Source of the DNA: Pedococcus sp. 5OH_020
GTDB lineage: Bacteria; Actinomycetota; Actinomycetes; Actinomycetales; Dermatophilaceae
NCBI RefSeq assembly: GCF_027812955.1
Contig: NZ_JAPYZV010000001.1
Span: 124,001-188,000, forward strand
DNA length: 64,000 bases
Direction: 5' to 3'
Shown here: in pieces, positions 43,695 to 54,380 of the stretch
Position numbering within the stretch: the first letter of the stretch is position 1
How the letters are laid out: each line of letters starts with the position of its first letter
Program-made: the position numbers and the translations under genes
The notes under the pieces: model-generated
Told to the model about the DNA's origin: nothing
Database searches by the model: none
Seen by the model: the letters and a program-made list of their open reading frames with translations, nothing else

Positions 43695-44851
43695 ATGAGG
43701 CTGACCGAGCGCGAGCGCGAGATCGTCCACCTGCTCCGTTCGCAGCCGACGCTGGACGCGGCCGCCATCGCGGACCGGATCGGCGCGACCCGGGCCGCCG
43801 TCGCGGTGCACCTGTCCAACCTGACCAAGAAGGGCGCCATCCTGGGCCGCGGCTACGTCCTGCGGCCCGAAGGACGCTTCGTCGTGGTGGTCGGTGGTGC
43901 GAACCTCGACATCAAGGCACGGTCGGTGCTTCCGGCACAGCTCGGCACGTCGAACCCCGGCACCACGGTCACCACCCCGGGAGGGGTCGGCCGCAACATC
44001 GCCGAGAACCTGGCCCGGCTCGGCAACCCGACCCACCTCGTGGCTGCTGTGGGCCGGGACGCCTTCGGCGACCAGGTCCTCGAGGCCACCCGAGCCGCCG
44101 GTGTGTCCGTCGAGCACGTCATCACGACGCACGAGGGCACCGGGACCTATCTCGGCGTGCTGGACTCCACGGGTGAGCTGCTGGTGGCCGTCGCCAACAT
44201 GGCCGCGACGGACCGGCTCACCGTGGCCGACCTGGGGCGCGCGGGGGACCTCGTGGCGCACGCCGACCTGGTCGTCCTCGACGGCAACCTCCCACCCGCC
44301 GTGTCCGCCTGGATCCTCGACCTCGCGGCCGCGGTGGGCGTGCCCGTGGTCCTGGACCCCGTGAGCGTCGCCAAGGCACGACCCCTCACGCACATCCTTT
44401 CGGGTGAGCGCCCCCTGCTGGCGATCACGCCCAACCAGGACGAGCTCGCAGCCATCGTCGGAGAGCCGGTCGAGCGGACGAGGGCCGGTATCGCCCGAGC
44501 GGCCCGCGCGGTGCACGACCTCGGCGTCCGGCATGTGTGGGTCCGCCGAGGCGCCCGCGGGAGCCTGCTGAGCAGCGTCGCCGACGACGGACGGGTCACC
44601 GTGGCGACCCTGGTGGCGCCGCCGGTGACCGTCGTCGATGTGACGGGAGCCGGAGACTCGATGACCGCGGCATTCGTCCACGCCCTCCTGCGCGGGGACA
44701 GCCCCGTGGACGCCGCGCGCTTCGGCCAGGTGGCCGCCGGTCTGACGGTGGCGACGGCGGAGACGGTGCGCTCGGACCTCAGCCCCCGGCTCGTCGACGC
44801 CGAGCTACGAAAAGCCCCTCGCCGCACCAGTGGCACCACCAAGGAGACCGC

Positions 44852-44855
<4 letters not shown>
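43695..44855 (+). CDS. psuK: Pseudouridine kinase: winged-HTH + PfkB fusion
   Basis: A 386-residue fusion. Residues 1-60 are a winged helix-turn-helix (LTEREREIVHLLRSQPTLDAA; RAAVAVHLSNLTKKGAI). The rest is a ribokinase/PfkB kinase with GGxxxNxA as GGVGRNIAENLARLG, LVAAVGRDAFGDQV, and the anion-hole motif VDVTGAGDSMTAA. YeiC/PsuK phosphorylates pseudouridine to pseudouridine 5'-phosphate; the identification is supported by psuG overlapping its stop (ATGA). The HTH suggests that the kinase regulates its own operon in response to substrate. No ribosome site precedes ATG 43695, consistent with a leaderless transcript. Confidence 0.88.
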
Positions 44856-47174
<2,319 letters not shown>

Positions 47175-47202
47175 CGAGGCGTACGGATCGGCTGAGGAAG
47201 GC

Positions 47203-47817
47203 ATGGCAGGGACCATCCACGGCAAGGACGGCGGGAGCGCCAAGGGCGCCCGCCGTCCCGCCGTAGCGCGCGCCGGCGCCGGTGGGCGCGGCGGGGGGCC
47301 ACGCTCCGGTGCCGAGCGGCGGGTGTCCGCTCGTCCCGGCGCCGGTCCGGGACGCTCGCGCGCCACTGCGTCGGGGGCGGTGCGCAAGGCGGCTGCGGTG
47401 CACGGTGCGACGGAGCGTCGCGCGTCGCGCGCGGTGATGCGCGCGGTCGTGCTGGCCTCGATCCTTGTCCTGCTCGCAGTGACGCTCGTCCCGACTTTGC
47501 GCTCCTACCTGCACCAGCAGGGCGAGATCGACGCGCTGCGCGGCCAGGTCAGCGCCCAGCGCGCCGATGTGGCGGCGCTGCAGAAGGAGCAGGCCCGGTG
47601 GAACGACGACGCCTACGTCGTCCAGCAGGCTCGCGAACGGCTCAAGTTCGTCAAGGTGGGGGAGAAGTCGTACACCGTCATCGACGGCAAGCCGTCGACC
47701 AGGTCGCTGCCCGGTGCGACCAGCTCTACGCAGGACTCGAGCAAGGCGCCGTGGTACGGGCAGCTGTGGGACTCCGTGGTCGCCGCTGACGCCGCCCCCA
47801 CCAGCCGGGGCAAGTGA
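47203..47817 (+). CDS. Septum formation initiator family protein (FtsB/DivIC-like)
   Basis: A 204-residue bitopic protein. The first 75 residues are a basic Gly/Ala/Arg-rich cytoplasmic tail, then one transmembrane helix (VVLASILVLLAVTLVPTL, about residues 81-98), then a coiled coil (QQGEIDALRGQVSAQRADVAALQKE is the core, given here only as its span of about residues 103-130) and a C-terminal segment with RERLKFVKVGEKSY. This is the FtsB/DivIC architecture that acts in the divisome with FtsL and FtsQ. It follows eno by 28 bases, with GAGGAAGG before ATG 47203, and overlaps the DUF501 start. Confidence 0.88.
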   Translation: MAGTIHGKDGGSAKGARRPAVARAGAGGRGGGPRSGAERRVSARPGAGPGRSRATASGAVRKAAAVHGATERRASRAVMRAVVLASILVLLAVTLVPTLRSYLHQQGEIDALRGQVSAQRADVAALQKEQARWNDDAYVVQQARERLKFVKVGEKSYTVIDGKPSTRSLPGATSSTQDSSKAPWYGQLWDSVVAADAAPTSRGK

Positions 47818-48335
47818 GCGTCCAGCCGTCCCCGGCGGACCTCGAGGCGGTGCACGCCCAGCTCGGGCGCGTGCCCCGCGGCGTCGCAGCCGTCGCGCAT
47901 CGATGCCCGTGCGGACACCCCGATGTCCTCATGACCGAGCCGCGGCTGCCCGACGGTACGCCGTTCCCGACGACCTTCTACGCGACGTGTCCCCGGCTGA
48001 CCGGCGCGGTCTCGACGCTCGAGGCGTCGGGGATGATGAAGGAGATGACCGCCCGTCTGGCGCTGGACGACGAGCTGGCGGCGCAGTACGCCGCCGCGCA
48101 CGAGCACTACCTCTCGACCCGGTCCCGGCTCGGGGAGGTCCCCGAGATCGCCGGGGTATCGGCCGGCGGGATGCCGGCGAGGGTGAAGTGTCTGCACGTG
48201 CTGGTGGCACACTCGCTCGCCGCGGGGCCGGGGGTGAACCCGCTCGGCGACGAGGCTCTCGCCGCCCTCGACGACTGGTGGGCGGCGGGCTCCTGCGTTC
48301 CGAAGGTCTCCGAGGGACCGGGGACCGGACGATGA
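47814..48335 (+). CDS. DUF501 domain protein
   Basis: A 173-residue protein of unknown function, matching the conserved DUF501 family: LGRVPRGVAAVAHRCPCGHPDVL with a CPCGHP motif, PFPTTFYATCP, and PARVKCLHVLVAHSLAAGPGVNPLGDEAL near the C-terminus, mentioned here by their key Cys and His residues that could bind metal. GTG 47814 overlaps the stop of the DivIC-like gene, and ppx starts inside its own stop region. The order eno, divIC-like, DUF501, ppx is widely kept in actinobacteria, but this does not reveal the activity. Confidence 0.9.
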   Translation: MSVQPSPADLEAVHAQLGRVPRGVAAVAHRCPCGHPDVLMTEPRLPDGTPFPTTFYATCPRLTGAVSTLEASGMMKEMTARLALDDELAAQYAAAHEHYLSTRSRLGEVPEIAGVSAGGMPARVKCLHVLVAHSLAAGPGVNPLGDEALAALDDWWAAGSCVPKVSEGPGTGR

Positions 48336-49315
48336 CCGCCGCGTCACCCGCGGACCGGGCCACCGCCACCCGGGTGGCGGCAGTGGACTGTGGCACGAAC
48401 TCCATCCGGCTCCTCGTCGCGGACGTCGACCCTCGCTCCGGCGCGCTCACCGACGTCGTCCGACGCATGGAGGTCGTACGGCTCGGGTACGGCGTCGACC
48501 GGACCGGCCGAATCGACCCGACGGCCATGGAGCGGACGCTCAGGACCGCGCGGGAGTATGCCGTGCAGTGTCGCCGGCTCCACGTGGAGCGGGTCCGTTT
48601 CGTCGCGACGTCCGCCTCGCGTGACGCCTCCAACGCCGAGGAGTTCGTCCACGGCGTGCGGGACGCGTTCTCCGAGTACGCCATCACTCCCCAGGTGATC
48701 AGCGGGGCCGAGGAGGCCGCCCTCTCCTTCCGCGGTGCGACAGGCGACCTGCGGGCGCACGGCATCCCTGGGCCCTATCTTGTCGTGGACCTCGGTGGCG
48801 GCTCGACCGAGCTCGTGCGCGGCGAGCACGCCGTGGAGGCGGCGCTGTCCGTCGACGTGGGCTGCGTCCGGATGACCGAGCGTCACCTGCACAGTGACCC
48901 GCCGACCAGCGCGGAGGTGAGCGCCGCGACCGCGGACATCGACGCGGCGATCGACCAGGCCGCGGCGGGAGTGCGCTTCGACGGCATCGCCTCGCTGGTC
49001 GGGCTGGCCGGCAGCGTCACCACCATCACGGCCCACGCCCTCGGCCTGACGACCTACGACGCCAGCCGGATCCACCTCACCACCCTCGAGCCTGCGGTGG
49101 TCATGCGGGCGTGCCAGGAGCTCCTCCACCTACCTCGCGAGCAGCGCGCCCGCCTGGGGTTCATGCACCCCGGGCGGGTCGACGTCATCGGCGCCGGAGC
49201 GCTGGTCTGGCACCAGGTGGTGGCACGTCTGGCCCAGCACGGGGTGCAGCGAGTTGTCACCTCGGAGCACGACATCCTGGACGGTCTGGCCCTGTCCGTC
49301 GCCTCGGTGTACTGA
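48332..49315 (+). CDS. ppx: Exopolyphosphatase / guanosine pentaphosphatase (Ppx/GppA)
   Basis: A 327-residue ASKHA-fold phosphatase of the short, two-domain actinobacterial type. Motifs: VDCGTNSIRLLVAD (phosphate 1), ATSASRDASN, the conserved glutamate in ISGAEEAALSF, VDLGGGSTEL (phosphate 2) and GLAGSVTT. It hydrolyses terminal phosphate from polyphosphate and/or pppGpp. ATG 48332 overlaps the stop of the DUF501 gene. No HD domain is present, unlike long Ppx proteins. Confidence 0.93.
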   Translation: MTAASPADRATATRVAAVDCGTNSIRLLVADVDPRSGALTDVVRRMEVVRLGYGVDRTGRIDPTAMERTLRTAREYAVQCRRLHVERVRFVATSASRDASNAEEFVHGVRDAFSEYAITPQVISGAEEAALSFRGATGDLRAHGIPGPYLVVDLGGGSTELVRGEHAVEAALSVDVGCVRMTERHLHSDPPTSAEVSAATADIDAAIDQAAAGVRFDGIASLVGLAGSVTTITAHALGLTTYDASRIHLTTLEPAVVMRACQELLHLPREQRARLGFMHPGRVDVIGAGALVWHQVVARLAQHGVQRVVTSEHDILDGLALSVASVY

Positions 49316-49437
49316 CCGGGCACGTGCGTTGCGGTCGTCGTGTGACGACACGGATCCAAGGTGCCTGACAGGCGAAGACCTCCGGGCCTGCAGTGGAACT
49401 GTCCAGGAACCGCTCCGCCACCCGGCATACTGGCAGG

Positions 49438-49512
49438 GCCCCCGTGGCCCAACTGGCAGAGGCAGGCGACTTAAAATCGCCACCGGTGCGGGTTCGACCC
49501 CCGTCGGGGGCA
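49438..49512 (+). tRNA. tRNA-Leu (anticodon UAA), short variable loop
   Basis: Acceptor stem GCCCCCG (49438-49444) pairs perfectly with CGGGGGC (49505-49511), discriminator A at 49512. D arm: GCC (49447-49449) with GGC (49461-49463). Anticodon arm: GGCGA (49465-49469), loop CTTAAAA, TCGCC (49477-49481); anticodon TAA at 49472-49474. T arm: GCGGG-TTCGACC-CCCGT (49488-49504). Total 75 nt with only 6 bases between the anticodon and T stems. Leu tRNAs normally have a long variable arm, so this is an atypical class I form. CCA is not encoded. CATACT at 49426-49431 may be the -10 box. Confidence 0.9.
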
Positions 49513-49563
49513 CCCAAAGGCATGCCTCGACCCCAACCGGCCCGCCGGGACCCGCCCCATCCG

Positions 49564-49639
49564 CCGACTTTGTCTGCGGAACGCGGCGCCGCCCAGGATC
49601 GGAAAACGGTTGCCCTGGGCCGGTCGCATACAAAGTCGG
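49564..49639. repeat. Nested inverted repeat downstream of the tRNA
   Basis: CCGACTTTGT (49564-49573) and ACAAAGTCGG (49630-49639) are perfect complements; the match extends inward to 14 of 15 positions. Inside, GCCCAGG (49591-49597) pairs with CCTGGGC (49614-49620). The element fills the gap between the tRNA and the 3' end of a convergent gene, so a transcription stop or a small mobile remnant are both possible. Confidence 0.7.
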
Positions 49640-49647
49640 GGCTTGGC

Positions 49648-50451
49648 TCAGGTCAGCGGGCAGCGGAGCTTCTGCGTGAGCTGGACGGCAGCCGAGTAGG
49701 AGTCCAGCTGCTGCTGGCCCGACTTCCAGGTCTTCTGCCACTTGTCCGCCATCGTCGCGGCCGACATGTGCCCCGCCCGGAACATCTCCATGTCGTGCAC
49801 GTGGTGCTCCCAGGTGCTGATCGAGTCTCTGGCCCGGACGAGGACTGTCTGACGTGCCGCCGTGGCCTTGGCACAGGCCGTGATCGCGTTCACCTCCTGC
49901 AGCGGCGCCGAGCACGCCGCCGTCGGACCCAGCTCCGGACACCCTGCCTTGCTCGAGGTCAGCGCCTGGTCGGCTGCGCGGAACGACTGGGCCTTCTCCG
50001 TGGCGGCGATGCGGGTCTGGTTCCAGAAGGTCCTGGCGACGGGAAGGGAGATCTTGCCCGCGACGAGCAGGTTCATGGCGTCGATGTGCTTCTGGAACTG
50101 TTCGAGGGACGCCGCCGCCGCGCTGAGGGCCGCCTGTTGCCGGAGGTTGGTCAGTCGACACTGCTCGCTGGCCCCGGCGAGCGGGCTGGTGCTGGAGCCG
50201 GCCGAGGTCGCGGTGGTCGACGACGACACCGCCGTGCTGGCCAGCGTGGTCGTGGTCGACGACGTGGCCAGGATCGGCTGCCGCGCCGGCTCCTGGCTGG
50301 TCGGGCTGCCCGTGGAGGCGCTCGAGCCGGTGCCGGCGTCGAACACCCGTGTGACGAGGACGAACGGGACGACGAGGGCCAACAGTGCCGCGACGACCAG
50401 AAGCGCCATGCGGGTCCATGATCCTGGTGCTTGCTCGTCGTTCATGGTCAT
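49648..50451 (-). CDS. Membrane-anchored hypothetical protein
   Basis: A 267-residue protein I do not recognise. Residues about 14-36 form one transmembrane helix (MALLVVAALLALVVPFVLV). A low-complexity Ser/Thr/Ala-rich linker follows (about 40-95). The remaining 170 residues are helical, with a conserved-looking set of cysteines (ASEQC, AGCPEL, AACSAP, ITACAK, KLRCPLT) and an EHHVHDMEMFRAGHMS segment rich in His and Met. The extracytoplasmic His/Met/Cys content could suggest metal or haem contact, but this is speculation. ATG 50451 or the ATG two codons later may be used. It is divergent from the Bax inhibitor-1 gene. Confidence 0.75.
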   Translation of the reverse strand: MTMNDEQAPGSWTRMALLVVAALLALVVPFVLVTRVFDAGTGSSASTGSPTSQEPARQPILATSSTTTTLASTAVSSSTTATSAGSSTSPLAGASEQCRLTNLRQQAALSAAAASLEQFQKHIDAMNLLVAGKISLPVARTFWNQTRIAATEKAQSFRAADQALTSSKAGCPELGPTAACSAPLQEVNAITACAKATAARQTVLVRARDSISTWEHHVHDMEMFRAGHMSAATMADKWQKTWKSGQQQLDSYSAAVQLTQKLRCPLT

Positions 50452-50613
50452 GGCTGACGCCTGCCTTCGGGTGCCGCGGGGGACTTCGAGTATCAGTCGG
50501 CCGTCCGGACGGTGACTTCACCCAGCGGCTGCAGGGGGTCCTCATACCGATGGTGGAAGAGACGCTCTCCTCGCCCCGGGGCACGTCGGGAACTTGGAGC
50601 GGGCCCCCACACG

Positions 50614-50619
50614 TACTCT
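50614..50619 (+). promoter_or_regulatory. Possible -10 box upstream of the Bax inhibitor-1 family gene
   Basis: TACTCT lies about 50 bases before ATG 50669 in the 217-base divergent gap. A -35-like CTTGGA is at 50593 with short spacing (15). Weak support. Confidence 0.3.
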
Positions 50620-50668
50620 TGAGGGAGCGGCCGACCGCAGGGCCGCACGACGCCTCCAAGGAGACCGC

Positions 50669-51532
50669 ATGGCCAGCAACCCGGTGTTCGACCGGATCGA
50701 CAAGGAGTCCCGCCAGGGGTACGCCGGCTTCGGCCGTCCCGGCGCGGGCCGGGCCGCGACGCCCGGCAGGGCACCCACCGACAGCCTGAGCGCGCAGCAG
50801 CTGCAGGACCTGTACAACCAACCGGCAGCCGGACCGGTGCAGACCCGGCGGCTGACCATGGACGACGTCGTCATGAAGACGGCGGGCCTGTTCGTCATCG
50901 TGCTCGCCGGGGCGGCGGTGGGATGGACGCTGTTCCCCAGCCTCGGTCTGGTCCTCATCCTCGGCGGTATCGCGCTGACCCTCGTCCTCGGGCTCGTGAT
51001 CGCCCTCAAGAAGACGGTCAGCGTGCCCATGATCGTGCTGTACGCCGTGGTGGAGGGCCTCTTCGTGGGCGCCATCAGCAACGGCTACAGCCTTGCCTTC
51101 GACCCGCCGGAGCAGACTGACGTCTTCCACGGCATCGTGGCCCAGGCCGTGCTCGGCACGCTGTCCGTGTTCGCCGGGATGCTGCTTGCCTACCGGACCG
51201 GCCTGATCAAGGTCACCGAGAAGTTCCGGCGGATCGTCACGATGGCGGTGATCGGCTACGCGATCTTCGCGCTGGTGAACTTCCTGTATGCGGTCGTCGG
51301 CAACCACGCCTTCGGTATCGGAGGCACCGGCGCGCTCGGGATCGGGATCTCACTGTTCGCCATCGGGCTGGCCTCGGCCTCCCTCGCCGTGGACTTCGAC
51401 TCGATCGACCGCGCCATCCGGGCGGGTGCTCCCGAGAGGTACTCGTGGTTGCTGGCCCACGGCCTCATCGTCACGCTGGTCTGGCTGTACCTCGAGGTCC
51501 TGCGGCTGCTGGGCCGCCTGCGCAGCAACTAG
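50669..51532 (+). CDS. Bax inhibitor-1/YccA family membrane protein
   Basis: A 287-residue protein with seven hydrophobic helices, after a polar N-terminus of about 65 residues (NPVFDRIDKESR...). The family hallmarks are TMDDVVMKTAG before helix 1, YAVVEGLFVGAISNGY, and the late acidic segment ASASLAVDFDSIDRAI in the region of the pH-sensing aspartates known from the Bacillus homologue. Homologues are proposed calcium-leak channels. ATG 50669 has a strong AAGGAGACC site. It probably shares a transcript with the 89-residue protein that starts 2 bases after its stop. Confidence 0.9.
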   Translation: MASNPVFDRIDKESRQGYAGFGRPGAGRAATPGRAPTDSLSAQQLQDLYNQPAAGPVQTRRLTMDDVVMKTAGLFVIVLAGAAVGWTLFPSLGLVLILGGIALTLVLGLVIALKKTVSVPMIVLYAVVEGLFVGAISNGYSLAFDPPEQTDVFHGIVAQAVLGTLSVFAGMLLAYRTGLIKVTEKFRRIVTMAVIGYAIFALVNFLYAVVGNHAFGIGGTGALGIGISLFAIGLASASLAVDFDSIDRAIRAGAPERYSWLLAHGLIVTLVWLYLEVLRLLGRLRSN

Positions 51533-51533
51533 C

Positions 51534-51803
51534 GTGCCGCCGGGCTCGCCGGTCCCACAGGAGGTCTTGCAGGAGCTTCAGCGCGTGGTCCAGCGGTGGC
51601 AGCAGCTGCCGCTGGACCACGCGCTCCAACGGGTCCCGCAGATGCGCGCACTGCTGCACGACCTCGCAGGTCGGGACGTGCCCTACCTGGGCCCGGCAGT
51701 CGTCATGGACCAGCTGACCGTCCTCGTCTACGACACCTGCGAGGCCGGGATGGACCATGGTCTGCCGGACCGCCTCCGCGAGCTGCTCAGAGCGCTCAGC
51801 TGA
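51534..51803 (+). CDS. Small hypothetical protein
   Basis: An 89-residue helical protein starting at GTG 51534, immediately after the Bax inhibitor-1 stop. Its composition (LQELQRVVQRWQQL; RALLHDLAG; VYDTCEAG) looks like a real soluble helical protein, not a shadow frame, and the opposite strand here carries nothing better. It overlaps the 3' end of the convergent thiolase gene by 8 bases. No family recognised. Confidence 0.6.
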   Translation: MPPGSPVPQEVLQELQRVVQRWQQLPLDHALQRVPQMRALLHDLAGRDVPYLGPAVVMDQLTVLVYDTCEAGMDHGLPDRLRELLRALS

Positions 51804-53019
51804 GGCGCTCGTAGATGATCGCCATACCCTGGCCGCCGCCGACGCACATCGTCTCGAGCCCGAGCTGACCGTCCCGCGTCTCCAGGCCGTTGAGCAGTGT
51901 CGTGGTGATGCGGGCGCCGGTGGAGCCGAAGGGATGGCCCAGGGCGATCGCGCCGCCGTGCACGTTCAGCTTGTCGAAGTCCATGCCGAGGTCGTCCGCA
52001 CTGGGGAGGACCTGCGCGGCGAAGGCCTCGTTGATCTCGTAGAGGTCGAGGTCGCCGATCGTCATGCCGGCACGGGCGAGGGCTTGACGCGAAGCCTCGA
52101 CCGGGCCCAGGCCCATGATCTCCGGCGACAGCGCCGAGACGCCGGTCGCGACGACCCGCGCGAGGGGGGTGAGGCCGAGCTCCTTGGCCCTGGTGTCGCT
52201 CATGACGACGACCGCGGCGGCGCCGTCGTTCAGCGGGCAGCAGTTCCCAGCGGTGATGGTGCCCTCCTCGCGGAACACGGGGTTGAGCCCCTTGAGCGCC
52301 TCGAGGGTCACCCCGGCTCGGGGTCCGTCGTCCTTGCTCACCACGCTTCCGTCCGGCAGGGTCACCGGGGCGATCTCCCGCTCGAAGAACCCGTCCGCGA
52401 TGGCCTTCTCGGCCCGGTTCTGGCTGGTGACGCCCCACTCGTCCTGGCGCTCTCGCGAGACGCCACGGAGCGTGGCGACGTTCTCGGCGGTCTGCCCCAT
52501 CGAGAGGTAGACGTCCGGTACGAGGCCGTCCTCGCGGGGGTCGGTCCATCTCTGGTTCGTCTTCGCGATCTCCTCGCTGCGGGCCTTGGCCGACGCGAAC
52601 CTCGGGTTCTGGTCGTCCCCGGCGGAGCCCCCGGCTCCGGCCCAGCTCGTGTACTGGGACACGCACTCCACGCCACCGGAGATGAAGATGTCGCCTTCGC
52701 CGGCCTTGATCGCGTGGTACGCCATCCGGGTGGTCTGGACCGAGGAGGCGCAGAACCGGTTGATGGTGGAGCCGGGCAGCCCGTCGAAGCCGGCCAGCAC
52801 CGACACCACCCGCGCCATGTTGGAGCCGTGCCGGCCGGAGGGCTCGGCGCACCCCCAGTAGAGGTCCTCCACCAGAGTGGGGTCCAGAGCAGGGACCTTG
52901 CCGAGCGCGGCGCTGATCACCTGGACGGACAGGTCGTCGGGGCGCACGTCCTTCAGTGAGCCCTTGAACGCGCGCCCGATGGGCGTGCGGGCAGTGGAGA
53001 CGATCACGGCTTCGGTCAC
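51796..53019 (-). CDS. Acetyl-CoA C-acyltransferase (thiolase)
   Basis: A 407-residue thiolase. It has the nucleophilic cysteine in NRFCASSVQT (about residue 89-98), the second signature NVHGGAIALGHPFGSTGAR, and the C-terminal general-base cysteine in MCVGGGQGMA. It either splits 3-ketoacyl-CoA in beta-oxidation or condenses acetyl-CoA. Start is GTG 53019 with GAGGAGG upstream. No other beta-oxidation gene is adjacent. A thiolase (fadA3) and a GDSL-type exported protein also neighbour cbs and metB in Mycobacterium tuberculosis, as I recall, so this is probably conserved context. Confidence 0.92.
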   Translation of the reverse strand: MTEAVIVSTARTPIGRAFKGSLKDVRPDDLSVQVISAALGKVPALDPTLVEDLYWGCAEPSGRHGSNMARVVSVLAGFDGLPGSTINRFCASSVQTTRMAYHAIKAGEGDIFISGGVECVSQYTSWAGAGGSAGDDQNPRFASAKARSEEIAKTNQRWTDPREDGLVPDVYLSMGQTAENVATLRGVSRERQDEWGVTSQNRAEKAIADGFFEREIAPVTLPDGSVVSKDDGPRAGVTLEALKGLNPVFREEGTITAGNCCPLNDGAAAVVVMSDTRAKELGLTPLARVVATGVSALSPEIMGLGPVEASRQALARAGMTIGDLDLYEINEAFAAQVLPSADDLGMDFDKLNVHGGAIALGHPFGSTGARITTTLLNGLETRDGQLGLETMCVGGGQGMAIIYERLS

Positions 53020-53064
53020 GGGGTTTTCCTCCTCGTCGAGGGCGACCAGCCGATGAGCGGTCGC

Positions 53065-54225
53065 TTAGTCCGACTCGATCGTATGCCGTGCCGGCGCGTC
53101 GCCGGATGTGGCCCTGCTCTCGTCGGCCTCCAGCTCCGGCGCTCCGAGGGAGGGGTCGACAGCCGCGCCACTGCTGGCGTCGACCGAGCCGCCCGCGACA
53201 GCGGTCAGAGCCCCGACAGGCCCGGGGGCAGGGACCGCCTTGTGCGGGCGACGCAGCAGTATGGCCCAGCGTCCACGCGGCCCGCGGCTCTGCCCGGCGA
53301 TCTGCGTCGCGTGCACCTCGGTGCCGGGGTCCCGGACGGCGTACTCGGCCGCCACCGCGACGGGTCCGACGCCCTCGCCCCGTCGCGCATCGGGGGAGCG
53401 CTCGTCCTCTGAGCCGCTCGCCCAGACGCCCAGCGCCGCGTACACACTCGGCAGGAGGGCGGCGGCGGCACGGGCGTAGCCGGCCGGCGACGGGTGGAAG
53501 CGGTCCGCACTGAACATCTCGTGCGGCCGCTCCGCGAACTCCGGCCCCAGCAGGTCGCCCAGGGACACGGTCCGACCTCCAGCCTCCACCACCGCGACCG
53601 TCTGGGCCGCGGCCAGGTCGCGTGACCACCGGCGACCGATCAGTCGCAGGGGCTGGGGGATGGGCTGGATGGTGCCGAGGTCGGGACAGGTGCCCACGAC
53701 CACCTCGGTCCCGAGGTCGCGGAGCCGGCGAACCGTCGTCTCCAGGTGGCGCACGGCCACCGCCTTGTCGATGCGGTGCGTGACGTCGTTCGCCCCGATC
53801 ATGATGATGGCCACGTGTGGGCGCGGGACCTGGTCGACCGCGTTGGCGAGCTGCAGCTCCAGCCCCGAGGACTCCGCGCCGACGACCGCGGTGTTGGTGA
53901 GCCGCACGGGCCGCCCGGTCAGCGCCGAGACGCCTGTCGCGACGATGGCACCGACGGTCTGGTAGCGGTGGTCGGCGCCCATCCCCGCGGCCGAGGAGTC
54001 GCCGAGGACGAGCAGCTCCACCGGCTCACCCACGCCGGCGCCATACGTGCCGTTGTCGTCCGGGGAGCCGTCGAAGGGCTGGCCGACGACGCGTCGGGCC
54101 ACCATCGCCTCGACCTTGAGCAGGCCGTAGCCCAGAGCCCCCAGCGTGCCGATACCCGCGGCCAGGCCACCGCCGCCGTACGCCGCCGTGGCAGCGATCC
54201 TGCGTGCCCTTCGGGCCCGGCCCAT
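53065..54225 (-). CDS. Membrane-anchored SGNH/GDSL hydrolase
   Basis: A 386-residue protein. The N-terminus (MGRARRARR, then a hydrophobic stretch GGGGLAAGIGTLGALGYGLL) is a signal anchor. The SGNH blocks are LVLGDSSAAGMGAD (serine, block I), a Gly in VVGAES, IGANDVTH (Asn, block III) and DRFHPSPAGY (Asp-x-x-His, block V). The last 110 residues are low-complexity. ATG 54225 was chosen over two upstream ATGs because GGAAGGAG lies before it. Likely an extracytoplasmic esterase or lipase; substrate unknown. Confidence 0.87.
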   Translation of the reverse strand: MGRARRARRIAATAAYGGGGLAAGIGTLGALGYGLLKVEAMVARRVVGQPFDGSPDDNGTYGAGVGEPVELLVLGDSSAAGMGADHRYQTVGAIVATGVSALTGRPVRLTNTAVVGAESSGLELQLANAVDQVPRPHVAIIMIGANDVTHRIDKAVAVRHLETTVRRLRDLGTEVVVGTCPDLGTIQPIPQPLRLIGRRWSRDLAAAQTVAVVEAGGRTVSLGDLLGPEFAERPHEMFSADRFHPSPAGYARAAAALLPSVYAALGVWASGSEDERSPDARRGEGVGPVAVAAEYAVRDPGTEVHATQIAGQSRGPRGRWAILLRRPHKAVPAPGPVGALTAVAGGSVDASSGAAVDPSLGAPELEADESRATSGDAPARHTIESD

Positions 54226-54380
54226 GACTGCTCCTTCCTGGTCTCGCACCCCTGCACCGGCAACGGTCAGCTGAGTCATGTCGTGCCCCCATTCCACCCC
54301 ATCCGATGGTCTTCCTCCACGGGGCCCCCCGGCATCGTCCGTTTGCCCGACCGCTGTCCGCGATCTGCGAGGATGGGTCG

